From the NCBI RefSeq assembly GCF_900110705.1, contig NZ_FOEJ01000003.1, positions 248,001 through 312,000 on the forward strand: a DNA stretch of 64,000 bases, in the 5' to 3' direction. This DNA comes from Loktanella sp. DSM 29012. GTDB lineage: Bacteria > Pseudomonadota > Alphaproteobacteria > Rhodobacterales > Rhodobacteraceae. This document shows positions 18,337 to 27,077 of the stretch, piece after piece. Both the position numbers and the translations under genes were made by a program. Under the pieces are notes generated by a model, which was given only the letters and a program-made list of their open reading frames with translations, was not told where the DNA came from and did not search any database. Position 1 is the first letter of the stretch; each line of letters starts with the position of its first letter.

Positions 18337-18816
18337 TTACTTGCGAAACTTGTCGAGGCTGACGACTTCTGCGGCCGGGCGCGGGGTGTCGTCGGCGTCT
18401 GGTTCAACCAGTTCATCCATCGGCGCCTCATCATCGTCGTCGTCGTGATCGATGTCAGACGCCTGTGTTTCGAACCGCAGACCGAATTCGACAGAAGGAT
18501 CGGCAAAGGTCGTGATCGCATCATAGGGGATATATAGCGGCTCCGGCACGTTTCCGAACGACAGCGTGACGGCGAATCCCTCTTCCGAGACATCCAGGTT
18601 ATCGAACCAGTGCTGCATGATGATCGTCATGTCACCGGGATAGCGGTCCGACAGATGGTCGGCCATTTCCACATCCGGGTGCAGCGTGTCAAAGGTGATG
18701 ATGAAACGATGATCGCCGGGCAATTTACCGGTTTTCTGCACGTCGGCCAGCACGTCACGGATCAGCGTGCGCATCGCACGGTGCATCAGATTTCCGTAGT
18801 CGATCTTTTGTGACAT
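18337..18816 (-). CDS. sspB: ClpXP adaptor SspB, alphaproteobacterial type
   Basis: The 159-residue protein delivers ssrA-tagged proteins to the ClpXP protease. The N-terminal domain (IDYGNLMHRAMRTLIRDVL...FIITFDT, YPGDMTIIMQHWFDNL) binds the tag. A flexible acidic stretch (DDDDDEAPMDELVEPDADD) leads to the C-terminal ClpX-binding motif VVSLDKFRK. The start at 18816 matches relatives (MSQKIDYGN). The tmRNA gene that makes the tag lies about 2.4 kb away. Confidence 0.92.
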   Translation of the reverse strand: MSQKIDYGNLMHRAMRTLIRDVLADVQKTGKLPGDHRFIITFDTLHPDVEMADHLSDRYPGDMTIIMQHWFDNLDVSEEGFAVTLSFGNVPEPLYIPYDAITTFADPSVEFGLRFETQASDIDHDDDDDEAPMDELVEPDADDTPRPAAEVVSLDKFRK

Positions 18817-18879
18817 CTGGCCGCCCTCTGATTTGCGTATGGCCAACATATCCTATTCGTCCGCGAGTAAAAGGGCGTC

Positions 18880-19521
18880 CTAGCCGATGATTTGCGCCAA
18901 TTCGCGGATAATCTTGGCCCGGATTGCGCGTGGATAATCGCTGTGTCTGCGGGCGGTCATGACGAATCCGTCGCGTGTGATGACCTGTTCGCGGTAAAAG
19001 TTCGTGATCGCCAGGCCCATGGATTCAATGGCGATCGCGTTGATCGTGATGCCATCGCGCTCTGCCTGTCTGCGGGCGGCGCCGATATCGCCGATGGCGT
19101 TCGGTGTTCCATCGCCAGAGATGTCGATGACCCGGCGCTTGCAGTCCGCCACCGCGTCAAAGTTGCGCAGCGAAAACAGGATTGCCTGTGCAGGTGCCGT
19201 ATCCGACAAAACGAACCTGCGGTCCTGAGCACGGGCCAGGTCCGACAGTTGCGCCACGTCAGTTGCGGCGCGGATGCGGGTCCAGGGGATCACGACCGAC
19301 TGGCGGTCGATCCCGGACCATTGCACCACCGAAACGGCGGATTGCCCCTGCACCAGCGCATCAATGATATCGGGATCGTTCAGCGCATCGGCCAGACCGT
19401 CTGTCTGCAATCTATATTCCGCCACATCCACCGAATTGCTGACGTCTATCGTCAGCATCAACGCCGTTTCGCAGGCGATGGCGGGCAGGGGGCAGAGAGC
19501 GAGGACAAGAGCACGCAGCAT
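18880..19521 (-). CDS. DUF1194 domain protein, von Willebrand A-like
   Basis: The 213-residue protein has an N-terminal signal peptide (MLRALVLALCPLPAIAC) and a metal-site-like D-x-S-x-S motif (IDVSNSVD), followed by DISGDGTPN, which together indicate a von Willebrand factor A-like fold exported to the periplasm. DUF1194 members have no assigned function. The start at 19521 is the one that gives a proper signal peptide; the upstream frame adds 22 charged residues. Confidence 0.8.
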   Translation of the reverse strand: MLRALVLALCPLPAIACETALMLTIDVSNSVDVAEYRLQTDGLADALNDPDIIDALVQGQSAVSVVQWSGIDRQSVVIPWTRIRAATDVAQLSDLARAQDRRFVLSDTAPAQAILFSLRNFDAVADCKRRVIDISGDGTPNAIGDIGAARRQAERDGITINAIAIESMGLAITNFYREQVITRDGFVMTARRHSDYPRAIRAKIIRELAQIIG

Positions 19522-19614
19522 GCCCGTACATTGCGACAGGTTCAACTTCAGGGGCAACTGATTTGACCACGCGCCGTTTTTGCGCAAAGTCTGATTTTAA
19601 CAGAAGGATACGCC

Positions 19615-21252
19615 ATGACAGACCAGACCGCGCCCTGGTGGACTGCCGCCACCGCCTACCAGATTTATCCCCGTAGTTTTCAGGACAGCAACGGCGACGG
19701 CATCGGCGATATCCCCGGCATCATCTCGCGCCTTAATCATCTGTCGGATCTTGGCGTGGGCTTCGTCTGGCTGTCGCCGGTCTTTGCCTCGCCGATGGCG
19801 GACAACGGCTACGATATCTCCGACTATCGCGATATCGCGCCCGAGTTCGGCACGCTGGATGATATGGACCGGCTGATTGCCGAGGCGAAGGGCCGCAACA
19901 TCGGCATCGTCATGGACCTCGTTGTCAACCACACCTCGGACGAGCACGCCTGGTTCCATGCCGCCTGCGAAAGCCGTGACAACCCGATGCGCGATTTCTA
20001 CATCTGGCGCGACCCCGGTCCCGACGGCGGCCTGCCCAACGACATACAGTCGAATTTCGGCGGGCCCGCCTGGACCTTCCACGAGCCGACGGGTCAGTAT
20101 TACTTTCACCTCTTTGACCCGAAACAGCCCGATCTGAACTGGGAGAACCCGCGCGTCCGCGCCGAGGTCTACGCCATGATGAACTGGTGGTTCGACCGGG
20201 GCGTCGCGGGCTTTCGGATGGATGTCATCGACCTGATTGGCAAAGAGCCCGATCGCGGCATCACCGCCGACGGCCCGAAACTGCACGACTACCTGCAAGA
20301 GATGCACCAAGAGACTCTCGCACACCGCGATGTCGTCACGGTCGGCGAATGCTGGTCCGCCACGCCGGAGAACGCGCTGCTCTACTGCGGGCGCGACCGG
20401 AACGAGCTGTCGATGGTATTCCAGTTCTCTCACGTCATGGCCGGCTGGGACGAAACACTGGGCAAGTGGACGCGTAAACCCGTCGCCCTGCCGGTGCTCA
20501 AGCACAGCCTCGCGCGCTGGCAGGAGGTCTGCGCCGAGGACGGCTGGAACTCGCTCTTCTGGGGCAATCACGATCTTCCGCGCGCGGTTTCGAAATACGG
20601 CGACGACAGTCCAGAACATCGCGTGGACTCGGCCCGATGCCTTGCCACGGCACTCCATCTGATGAAGGGAACGCCCTATATTTATCAAGGCGAAGAGATC
20701 GGTATGACCAACGTGGTCTTCGAGCGGATCGATCAGTTCCGCGACGTCGAGACGCTGAACTTTCACCGCATCCAGACCGCGCAAGGCCTGAGCACAGAGG
20801 ACTTCCTCGCGGGTGCAAACCTCAACGGCCGCGACAACGCGCGCACGCCGATGCAATGGTCTGACGCCGAACACGCCGGATTCACCACCGGCACGCCCTG
20901 GATCGAGGTCAACCCGAACTACCGTCAGATCAATGTGGCCTCTGACCGCGCCAGTCAGGACAGCGTCATGGCTCGCTACAAGGCGCTGGCGACGCTGCGA
21001 CGGAACGACGATCTGATCCGCATCGGGGATTTCGTGCCGTTTGATCTGGATCACCCCCAGATCATGGCCTACGCGCGGCGGTTGGGCTCGCAACAGATCA
21101 CGGTGATCTGCAACCTCTCCTCGCAGAGTGTCACCTACGACGTGCCGCAAGATCTGCGTCTGTCCGGCGTCTGCGCCTTCACCGGACGCATCATCGACGT
21201 CGCATCGCAGGAAACACTGGCACCTTGGGAAGACATCGTCGTCACTGGCTGA
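19615..21252 (+). CDS. GH13 alpha-glucosidase
   Basis: The 545-residue enzyme is a glycoside hydrolase family 13 member of the oligo-1,6-glucosidase / alpha-glucosidase / DexB / TreC group. The three catalytic acids are in place: nucleophile Asp203 (GFRMDVIDL), acid/base Glu245 (TVGECW) and Asp320 (WGNHDLPR). The DSNGDGIGD calcium-loop region is also present. There is no signal peptide, so it acts in the cytoplasm on imported sugars such as sucrose, maltose or trehalose derivatives; the exact one cannot be told. It stands alone, without a sugar transporter or regulator. It prefers GAG for Glu (18 of 26) whereas neighbours such as pstS lean to GAA. Confidence 0.92.
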   Translation: MTDQTAPWWTAATAYQIYPRSFQDSNGDGIGDIPGIISRLNHLSDLGVGFVWLSPVFASPMADNGYDISDYRDIAPEFGTLDDMDRLIAEAKGRNIGIVMDLVVNHTSDEHAWFHAACESRDNPMRDFYIWRDPGPDGGLPNDIQSNFGGPAWTFHEPTGQYYFHLFDPKQPDLNWENPRVRAEVYAMMNWWFDRGVAGFRMDVIDLIGKEPDRGITADGPKLHDYLQEMHQETLAHRDVVTVGECWSATPENALLYCGRDRNELSMVFQFSHVMAGWDETLGKWTRKPVALPVLKHSLARWQEVCAEDGWNSLFWGNHDLPRAVSKYGDDSPEHRVDSARCLATALHLMKGTPYIYQGEEIGMTNVVFERIDQFRDVETLNFHRIQTAQGLSTEDFLAGANLNGRDNARTPMQWSDAEHAGFTTGTPWIEVNPNYRQINVASDRASQDSVMARYKALATLRRNDDLIRIGDFVPFDLDHPQIMAYARRLGSQQITVICNLSSQSVTYDVPQDLRLSGVCAFTGRIIDVASQETLAPWEDIVVTG

Positions 21253-21254
21253 GA

Positions 21255-21600
21255 GGGGAAAGGTGCAGGTTTCTGTTGCCAGGTACCTGCGGACCCCGCC
21301 CAAGGCTGCTAGGCCAGGGGACTTAAGGTTTCGGTGTTAGGTACCGCTTACGCGGCAACTGCGACCGGAGCATGGTTGTCATTTGCAACTATACAATTTG
21401 TACCGATAACGGTGGTAACTCACCGAGACAAAGCAAACCCCTTTAGACGTTCGTCGATCCTATTTCGGCCCCATCGCTGGCAAATGACCAGATGTTGGTG
21501 GAGCCGCCGGGTACCGCCCCCGGGTCCGATCCGCTTATTACGAGCGCGTTTATGTCCATAGTCCCGAAGGACATCCCTTAGATAGGGGTGCCTTCGGGCT
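21255..21600 (-). ncRNA. ssrA: Transfer-messenger RNA, circularly permuted two-piece form
   Basis: The minus strand carries the acceptor piece first and the coding piece second. The acceptor piece ends at 21496 with the 3' strand CGGCTCC, an A and encoded CCA. The coding piece starts at 21472 with GGGGCCG, which pairs over seven base pairs with CGGCTCC and includes the G-U pair at the third position that marks alanine acceptors; GAAATAGGATCGACG follows. The tag frame at 21386-21348 reads ANDNHAPVAVAA then TAA. A short stretch of 23 bases between the pieces would be cut out. The 3' end is taken near a hairpin at 21265-21290. The 5' end is uncertain: the hairpin at 21563-21598 could belong to the precursor or terminate the liv operon. 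Confidence 0.93.
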
Positions 21601-21611
21601 GTGGCAAGGGG

Positions 21612-22943
21612 TCACTTTTCTGGCAGGATACCGCGCGGGCTGAACCGCAGGATCAGCAGCAGAACGGTACCCATGACCAGGAAACGCATCTGCGGTGCGG
21701 AATTGACCAGGTTCGCCTTGAACGTGCTGTCATCGCTCATCCAGGCGGTGGCCCAGATCATCAGGTCGGGTCCGTATTCTCCCACGGCCACCCACAGCCA
21801 CCAGATCAGCATACCACCCAGCACAGAGCCAAAGTTATTGCCGGATCCGCCGACAATCACCATCACCCAGACCAGGAACGTGAACCGCAACGGTTGATAT
21901 GCGGCTGGTGTCAGCTGACCGTCCAGCGTTGTCATCATTGCACCAGCCAGACCGCAGATGGCCGACCCGATGATAAACACCTGCAGATGGCGGGCGGTCA
22001 CGTTTTTGCCCATGGCGCGGGCGGCGACCTCGTTGTCGCGGATCGCACGCATCATGCGGCCCCAGGGGCTGTGCAGCGCGCGCTGCGCGAGGATGAGCAG
22101 CACGATCAGGAATGCCGCGAACAGGCCGGAATACAGCAGCTTGACCCAGAGGGTGGATGCAAGCGTCGGGTCCAGCCCCAGATCGGTAACTGTGGCCACA
22201 AAATCCGGATCTGCCTGCAGGTCTGTCTCGTAGGGGACAGGGCGCGGCAGGCCGATGACGTTCATGACGCCGCGGCTCATCCAGTTTTCGTTTTTCAGGA
22301 TCGCGATGATGATTTCCGCAATGCCCAGCGTGGCAATCGCCAGATAGTCTGACCGCAGGCCCAGGGCCGTCTTGCCGATGATCCAGGCCGCACCCGCGGC
22401 CAGCATCCCGCCAACTGGCCAGGCAATCACGGCCATGATCGGCCAGTCACGACCGGAATCACCGCCAAAGTTCAGACCACCCAGAAATCCGGTGCTGGCG
22501 GGATTCACGGCCTCGATTGCCTGCACGCCAGCGTCGAACACGCTGCGGAACAGGAAAAATCCGACGATTCCGAGGACCACCATCGCAATCACCCGGACAC
22601 GCCCGGCGGTGCGTTTGTAAACAGCGATCAGACCCGCGATCACGGCGGCGCCAATGGCCAGCGCGCCCAGCACCTGACCGCCACCGGCGGCCCAGGCCTC
22701 GGGGACGGGGGGCATCGAAATCAGCACAGCGGCCAGACCGCCCAGTGCCACGAACCCCATGACGCCGACATTGAACAGCCCCGCAAGGCCCCATTGAAGG
22801 TTCACCCCCAACGCCATGATCGCCGAAATCAGCCCGTAGTTGACGATGATCAACGCCAGGTTCCAGTTGTCCAGGACACCGGTGCCCACGATCAGGGCCA
22901 CGACAAGGCCCGCGAAAAGGCCGGTGCGCAATGTATCGGTCAT
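21612..22943 (-). CDS. livM: Branched-chain amino acid ABC transporter permease LivM
   Basis: A 443-residue inner-membrane permease with about ten transmembrane helices, longer than the E. coli protein owing to a loop near residues 135-165 (FDAGVQAIEAVNPASTGFLGG). It has the LivM-type signatures NLQWGLAGLFNVGVMGF and GLRSDYLAIATLGIAEI. It pairs with LivH to form the channel. The start overlaps the livH stop (ATGA). It is the last gene of the liv run, with ssrA beginning directly after it on the same strand. Confidence 0.93.
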   Translation of the reverse strand: MTDTLRTGLFAGLVVALIVGTGVLDNWNLALIIVNYGLISAIMALGVNLQWGLAGLFNVGVMGFVALGGLAAVLISMPPVPEAWAAGGGQVLGALAIGAAVIAGLIAVYKRTAGRVRVIAMVVLGIVGFFLFRSVFDAGVQAIEAVNPASTGFLGGLNFGGDSGRDWPIMAVIAWPVGGMLAAGAAWIIGKTALGLRSDYLAIATLGIAEIIIAILKNENWMSRGVMNVIGLPRPVPYETDLQADPDFVATVTDLGLDPTLASTLWVKLLYSGLFAAFLIVLLILAQRALHSPWGRMMRAIRDNEVAARAMGKNVTARHLQVFIIGSAICGLAGAMMTTLDGQLTPAAYQPLRFTFLVWVMVIVGGSGNNFGSVLGGMLIWWLWVAVGEYGPDLMIWATAWMSDDSTFKANLVNSAPQMRFLVMGTVLLLILRFSPRGILPEK

Positions 22944-23950
22944 ATGGATTGCCCCTTGAACAGTCCGGTCGGCCGGAACAACAAAACGATGATCAGAATG
23001 ATAAAGCTGACGGCGAACTTGTAGTCACCGCTCAGCAGCTGCACGAGGCCCTCTGGCGCCATGCTTTCAGGCAGCCAGTAGGTCAGCACCTTTTTGAGCG
23101 GATAGGTGACCGTCACCTCGGCAAAGGCAATGAGGAACCCGCCAACAATCGCACCCTTTGGGTTGCCGATCCCGCCGACGATGGCCGCCGCGAACATTGG
23201 CAGCAGCAGCTGGAAATAGGTGAACGCCTTGAACGATTTGTCGAGGCCGTAAAGCACACCCGCCGTGGTTGCCAGTGCGCCGACCAGCAGCCATGTTACA
23301 CGCACCACGCGGTCGGGATCGATGCCGGACAGCAGCGCCAGATCCTCGTTGTCGGAAAAGGCGCGCATGGATTTGCCTGTGCGCGTCTTGTTCAGAAACC
23401 AGAACAACGCGATCATGACGATGACGGCGGTGACCAGCGTGATGGCCTGCGTCGTCCGGATGGCCAGACCTTCGTCCAGACCGGTCATGTCGCGGAACTG
23501 GCGCACGGTGATCAGGAAACGCTCACCATCGGCGAACTGGATGTCGCGCACGCCGAAAAACACACGTGTCAGGCCGTTCATGACGAACATCACACCCAGC
23601 GACACGATCACGAGGATCACCGGTTTGGCCTTTTGTTCGCGGTAGAATTTGTAGACCAACCAGTCGGTCACCAGCAGGATTACACCTGTCGCTGCGATGC
23701 CGATCGGCAGGGCGAGCAGGGCGGTCGGCAGTGGTCCCAGCGTAATGCCGAAAGCCACCAGCACCGCCGTCAGCTTGATCGTGATGCCTGTCCCCAGCGC
23801 CATCGTGTCGCCGTGGGCAAAGTTGGAAAACCGCAAGATTGCGTAAACCAACGTGATCCCCAGCGCCCCCAGTGCCAACTGCGCACCATAGGCAGCAGCC
23901 GGTATGATCACAAAGTTCGTCAAGAAGACGAGACCGTTCAGAAATTCCAT
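22940..23950 (-). CDS. livH: Branched-chain amino acid ABC transporter permease LivH
   Basis: This 336-residue permease has about eight to nine transmembrane helices and the LivH landmark ILRFSNFAHGDTMALG, with the coupling segment AFSDNEDLALLSGIDPDRV facing the ATPases. It is the partner of LivM. A gap of 62 bases separates it from livF upstream. Confidence 0.93.
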   Translation of the reverse strand: MEFLNGLVFLTNFVIIPAAAYGAQLALGALGITLVYAILRFSNFAHGDTMALGTGITIKLTAVLVAFGITLGPLPTALLALPIGIAATGVILLVTDWLVYKFYREQKAKPVILVIVSLGVMFVMNGLTRVFFGVRDIQFADGERFLITVRQFRDMTGLDEGLAIRTTQAITLVTAVIVMIALFWFLNKTRTGKSMRAFSDNEDLALLSGIDPDRVVRVTWLLVGALATTAGVLYGLDKSFKAFTYFQLLLPMFAAAIVGGIGNPKGAIVGGFLIAFAEVTVTYPLKKVLTYWLPESMAPEGLVQLLSGDYKFAVSFIILIIVLLFRPTGLFKGQSI

Positions 23951-24012
23951 TCAATATCCCCCAGTCCGGCCGCGATACGCGGGCACGGTGGTCGTCAAGA
24001 TCAATGCGGGCA

Positions 24013-24837
24013 TCACCCGCCCAAGAAGCTGCGGCGCACTTCGTCGTCAGCCAGCAATTCCTTGCCGGTGCCGGTATGCGCGTTCGCGCCCTGCACCAGA
24101 ACATAAGCTTTGTCTGCGATTTCAAGCGCTTGGCGGGCGTTCTGCTCTACCATCAGGATCGGGATACCCGTGCGGGCCACCTCGATGATGCGGTCAAAGA
24201 GTTCATCCATGACGATCGGGCTGACGCCGGCGGTCGGTTCGTCCAGCATCAGAACCTTGGGCTGTGTCATCAATGCACGTCCCACAGCGACCTGCTGACG
24301 CTGACCACCCGACAATTCACCCGCAGGCTGGTTCCGCTTTTCCTTGAGGATCGGAAACAGGTCATACACCTTGGTCATCGTATCGCGGAAATCATCGCGC
24401 CGGATGAACGCGCCCATCTCCAGGTTTTCCTCGACGGTCATCGAGGTAAAAATGTTGTGGGTCTGCGGCACGAATCCCATGCCCTTGATCACGCGGTCCT
24501 GCGGCGTCAGCGCGGTAATATCCTCACCGTCCAGCATCACGTGGCCCGAGCGCACGTCCAGCATGCCGAACATCGCCTTCATCGCGGTGGATTTGCCTGC
24601 ACCGTTAGGGCCGACGATCACGGCGATTTCACCTGGATCAACGGCGATGGTGCAGCTGTGCAGAATGTCCGGTCCCTTGCCATAGCCACCTGTCATGGCC
24701 TCGCCGATCAGAAACGCCCTGCTGTTTGCTGGCACAGCCTTGCCTCCCTTGCGGACGGTTTGCGTCGTGCTGCCGCCGGGTTTGGTGATCGACCGGTCCT
24801 TGTTGCCGCGGTCGTCCTGGTATGCGCTGTCACTCAT
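24013..24837 (-). CDS. livF: Branched-chain amino acid ABC transporter ATP-binding protein LivF
   Basis: The 274-residue ATPase has Walker A GPNGAGKST, signature LSGGQRQQVA, Walker B VLMLDEPTAG and the H-loop replaced by VEQNARQAL, as usual in LivF. An extra ~50-residue hydrophilic N-terminal extension (MSDSAYQDDRGNKDRS...) precedes the core fold. The start overlaps the livG stop by ATGA, which supports the long form. Confidence 0.92.
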   Translation of the reverse strand: MSDSAYQDDRGNKDRSITKPGGSTTQTVRKGGKAVPANSRAFLIGEAMTGGYGKGPDILHSCTIAVDPGEIAVIVGPNGAGKSTAMKAMFGMLDVRSGHVMLDGEDITALTPQDRVIKGMGFVPQTHNIFTSMTVEENLEMGAFIRRDDFRDTMTKVYDLFPILKEKRNQPAGELSGGQRQQVAVGRALMTQPKVLMLDEPTAGVSPIVMDELFDRIIEVARTGIPILMVEQNARQALEIADKAYVLVQGANAHTGTGKELLADDEVRRSFLGG

Positions 24838-25619
24838 GCTGTGGCCACCTGATCTTTGTTTTTCAGACCTGTGCCCAGATAGGCTTCGATCACCTGTTCA
24901 TTGGCCTTGATCTCGTCCAGCGTGCCCTCGGCCAGCACCTTGCCTTCGGCCATGCAGATCACCGGGTCGCAGAGGCGGCCGATGAAATCCATGTCGTGTT
25001 CGATCACGACGAATGTATAGCCGCGCTCGCGGTTCAGACGCTGGATCGCGTCACCGATGGTATTCAGCAGCGTGCGGTTCACGCCCGCACCGACCTCGTC
25101 CAGGAACACGATCCGGGCGTCGACCATCATGGTGCGCCCCAGTTCCAGCAATTTCTTTTGTCCGCCAGAGACTTGCCCGGCCTTGTGATCGGCCAGATGG
25201 GTGATGGTCAGAAATTCCAGCACCTCGTCGGCCTTGGCCCGCAGGGCGCGTTCTTCGTCAGCAATGCGTTTGCGCCCGAACCACGTGTTCCACAGCGTTT
25301 CGCCCGCCTGATTGCCCGGCACCATCATCAGGTTCTCGCGGCAGGTCATCGACGAAAATTCATGCGCGATCTGAAAGGTGCGCAGCAGCCCCTTGTGGAA
25401 CAATTCATGCGGCGGCAGGCCGGTGATATCCTCGCCCGCCATGGTCACGCGCCCCGACGTCGGTTCAAGAACGCCCGCGATCACATTGAAAAGCGTGGTT
25501 TTTCCAGCACCATTCGGACCGATCAACCCGGTGATCGATCCTTCACGGATCGTCAGGCTTGCCCCGTCCACGGCGTGAAAACCACCAAAGGTCTTCACGA
25601 GATTTTCGACAACGATCAT
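24834..25619 (-). CDS. livG: Branched-chain amino acid ABC transporter ATP-binding protein LivG
   Basis: A 261-residue ATPase with Walker A GPNGAGKTT, signature VSGGQKKLLELG, and H-loop VIEHDMDFI. The Walker B segment reads VFLDEVGAGVN, so the usual proline after Asp-Glu is a valine and the D-loop also differs from the LDEPTAGLN norm. It is coupled to livF. A strong hairpin lies between the binding-protein gene and this gene. Confidence 0.92.
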   Translation of the reverse strand: MIVVENLVKTFGGFHAVDGASLTIREGSITGLIGPNGAGKTTLFNVIAGVLEPTSGRVTMAGEDITGLPPHELFHKGLLRTFQIAHEFSSMTCRENLMMVPGNQAGETLWNTWFGRKRIADEERALRAKADEVLEFLTITHLADHKAGQVSGGQKKLLELGRTMMVDARIVFLDEVGAGVNRTLLNTIGDAIQRLNRERGYTFVVIEHDMDFIGRLCDPVICMAEGKVLAEGTLDEIKANEQVIEAYLGTGLKNKDQVATA

Positions 25620-25638
25620 TGATTTTCAATCCGTTGGG

Positions 25639-25667
25639 TGCCCCGGCGCGCGATGGGCGCCGGGGCA
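25639..25667. promoter_or_regulatory. GC-rich hairpin between binding-protein gene and livG
   Basis: An exact 11-bp stem TGCCCCGGCGC / GCGCCGGGGCA with a seven-base loop starts ten bases beyond the binding-protein stop. There is no T-tract on the minus strand, so it is more likely an mRNA-end stabiliser or attenuator than a full terminator. Confidence 0.6.
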
Positions 25668-25676
25668 GGTCAGGTT

Positions 25677-26873
25677 TTAGCGGAAGTTGACAGTGACGAT
25701 TTCGCCGTCCTGGATCTCGATCTCGCGGTAGTTGCCAGCGGATTCGCCTTCACCGATGAGTTCAACCGCCGTGGCACCGACATAGTCGATGTCTTCGCCA
25801 GCCTTCAGCAGCTCAATCGCCTTGCCCAGTTCACCGGGGAAAATCTCGGTGCCGGGGGCGTTGGCGACATTCATGACTTCACCCATGAAATCAGTGGACT
25901 GGTTGGAACCCGCTGCTTCCATGGCCAGCATGATCAGGGCTGCTGCGTCATAGCTTTCGGGTGCGAATGCGCCCGTGCCATCGAAATCAGCCTCGGCTGC
26001 CAGGGCCTGGAACATTTCAGCGCCCGCGCTGTCGGTGCCGGGGAACTGACCGAACGACCCGTTCAGCGCGTCACCGATGTCATCGACCAGCTGCTGACCG
26101 ACCATTCCGTCGGGCAGGACGAAGGTGTCGAATGCACCCGTGTCGATCGAGTTCTGGATGATGCCCTTGCCGCCCTGGTCGGTGTAGCCGGCCACGACCA
26201 GAACCTCGCCACCGGCGGCTGCCAGTGCGGCAACCTCGGAGGAATAGTCGCCCTTGCCGTCCTCGTGTGCGGCCGAAATCGTGACGGTGCCGCCGGATTC
26301 CTCGAATGCCGCCTGGAATGCGTCAGCCAGACCCTTGCCATAGTCGTTGTTGGTATAGGTCAGCGCGACCTCGGTGATACCGCGATCGTTCAGGATCTCG
26401 GTCATCACGACACCCTGACGGGCATCGGACGGTGCGGTGCGGAAGAACAGGCCGTCATCCTCTGCGGTGGACAGGCCCGGCGAGGTGGCAGAGGGCGAAA
26501 TCATCACGACGCCGTTGGGGCGTGCGACGTTTTGCAGGATCGCACCCGTCACGCCGGAACAATCGGCACCCATGATGGCGTTCACGCCGTCACCGGTGAC
26601 CAGACCTTCGGCGGCGGCGGTGGCTGCACCGGCGTCGATGCATGTGGAATCCGCGCGGATGCCGGTCACGGTCGCGCCGTCCAGCAGGGTGCCGGCTGCG
26701 TTGACTTCGGCAATGGCCAGCTCAGCGCCAGCGCCCATGGCGGGGGTGATGGATTCCAGCGGGCCGGTAAAGCCCAGCACGATCCCGATCTTGACGTCGC
26801 CCGTATGCGCGGCAGCAAAGGCCTGGCCGGCAAACAGGGCGGTGGCCGCGGTGGCCATCATCAGATGTTTCAT
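25677..26873 (-). CDS. Branched-chain amino acid ABC transporter substrate-binding protein
   Basis: The 398-residue periplasmic protein starts with a signal peptide (MKHLMMATAATALFAGQAFA) and has the Leu/Ile/Val-binding fold: VKIGIVLGFTGPLESITPAMGAGAELAIAEVN, then SPSATSPGLS and TYTNNDYGKGLADAF. The protein is acidic, as is common for marine exported proteins. It is the first gene of the liv transporter run and probably the most expressed. True ligands could be amino acids, amides or other small carboxylates. Confidence 0.9.
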   Translation of the reverse strand: MKHLMMATAATALFAGQAFAAAHTGDVKIGIVLGFTGPLESITPAMGAGAELAIAEVNAAGTLLDGATVTGIRADSTCIDAGAATAAAEGLVTGDGVNAIMGADCSGVTGAILQNVARPNGVVMISPSATSPGLSTAEDDGLFFRTAPSDARQGVVMTEILNDRGITEVALTYTNNDYGKGLADAFQAAFEESGGTVTISAAHEDGKGDYSSEVAALAAAGGEVLVVAGYTDQGGKGIIQNSIDTGAFDTFVLPDGMVGQQLVDDIGDALNGSFGQFPGTDSAGAEMFQALAAEADFDGTGAFAPESYDAAALIMLAMEAAGSNQSTDFMGEVMNVANAPGTEIFPGELGKAIELLKAGEDIDYVGATAVELIGEGESAGNYREIEIQDGEIVTVNFR

Positions 26874-27077
26874 TGGTAACTCCCTAACGTTTTTGTTGTT
26901 GGTGGACGCAGATTAGCAGGCGTGTTGCAGAAAGAAAGCGCCAACCGGCAGGTCGTTCGACCTGCAAAACCAGTCGTGCCGGGTCAAAATCGCGACTTTG
27001 CGACATGCCGCAACCTGACGTTGATTTACAAAGTGCCCGCTGCCGCTACGTCATCGCGGACAAGAGAATCGCAGGCC

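Noticed and set aside
19597-21303. A 568-codon minus-strand open frame
   Set aside because: It is the mirror of the GH13 gene, whose catalytic residues are intact, and it runs into ssrA.
22931-26879. Two long plus-strand frames (about 391 and 413 codons)
   Set aside because: Both are mirrors of livH/livF and the liv binding protein; the residues are histidine- and glutamine-rich without domain features.
26990-27077. Possible terminator or regulatory stem between the liv binding protein and the GlxA-type gene
   Set aside because: The clear stem (GCAGGTC / GACCTGC near 26955) has no T-tract in the useful direction and the rest of the gap shows no consistent signal.
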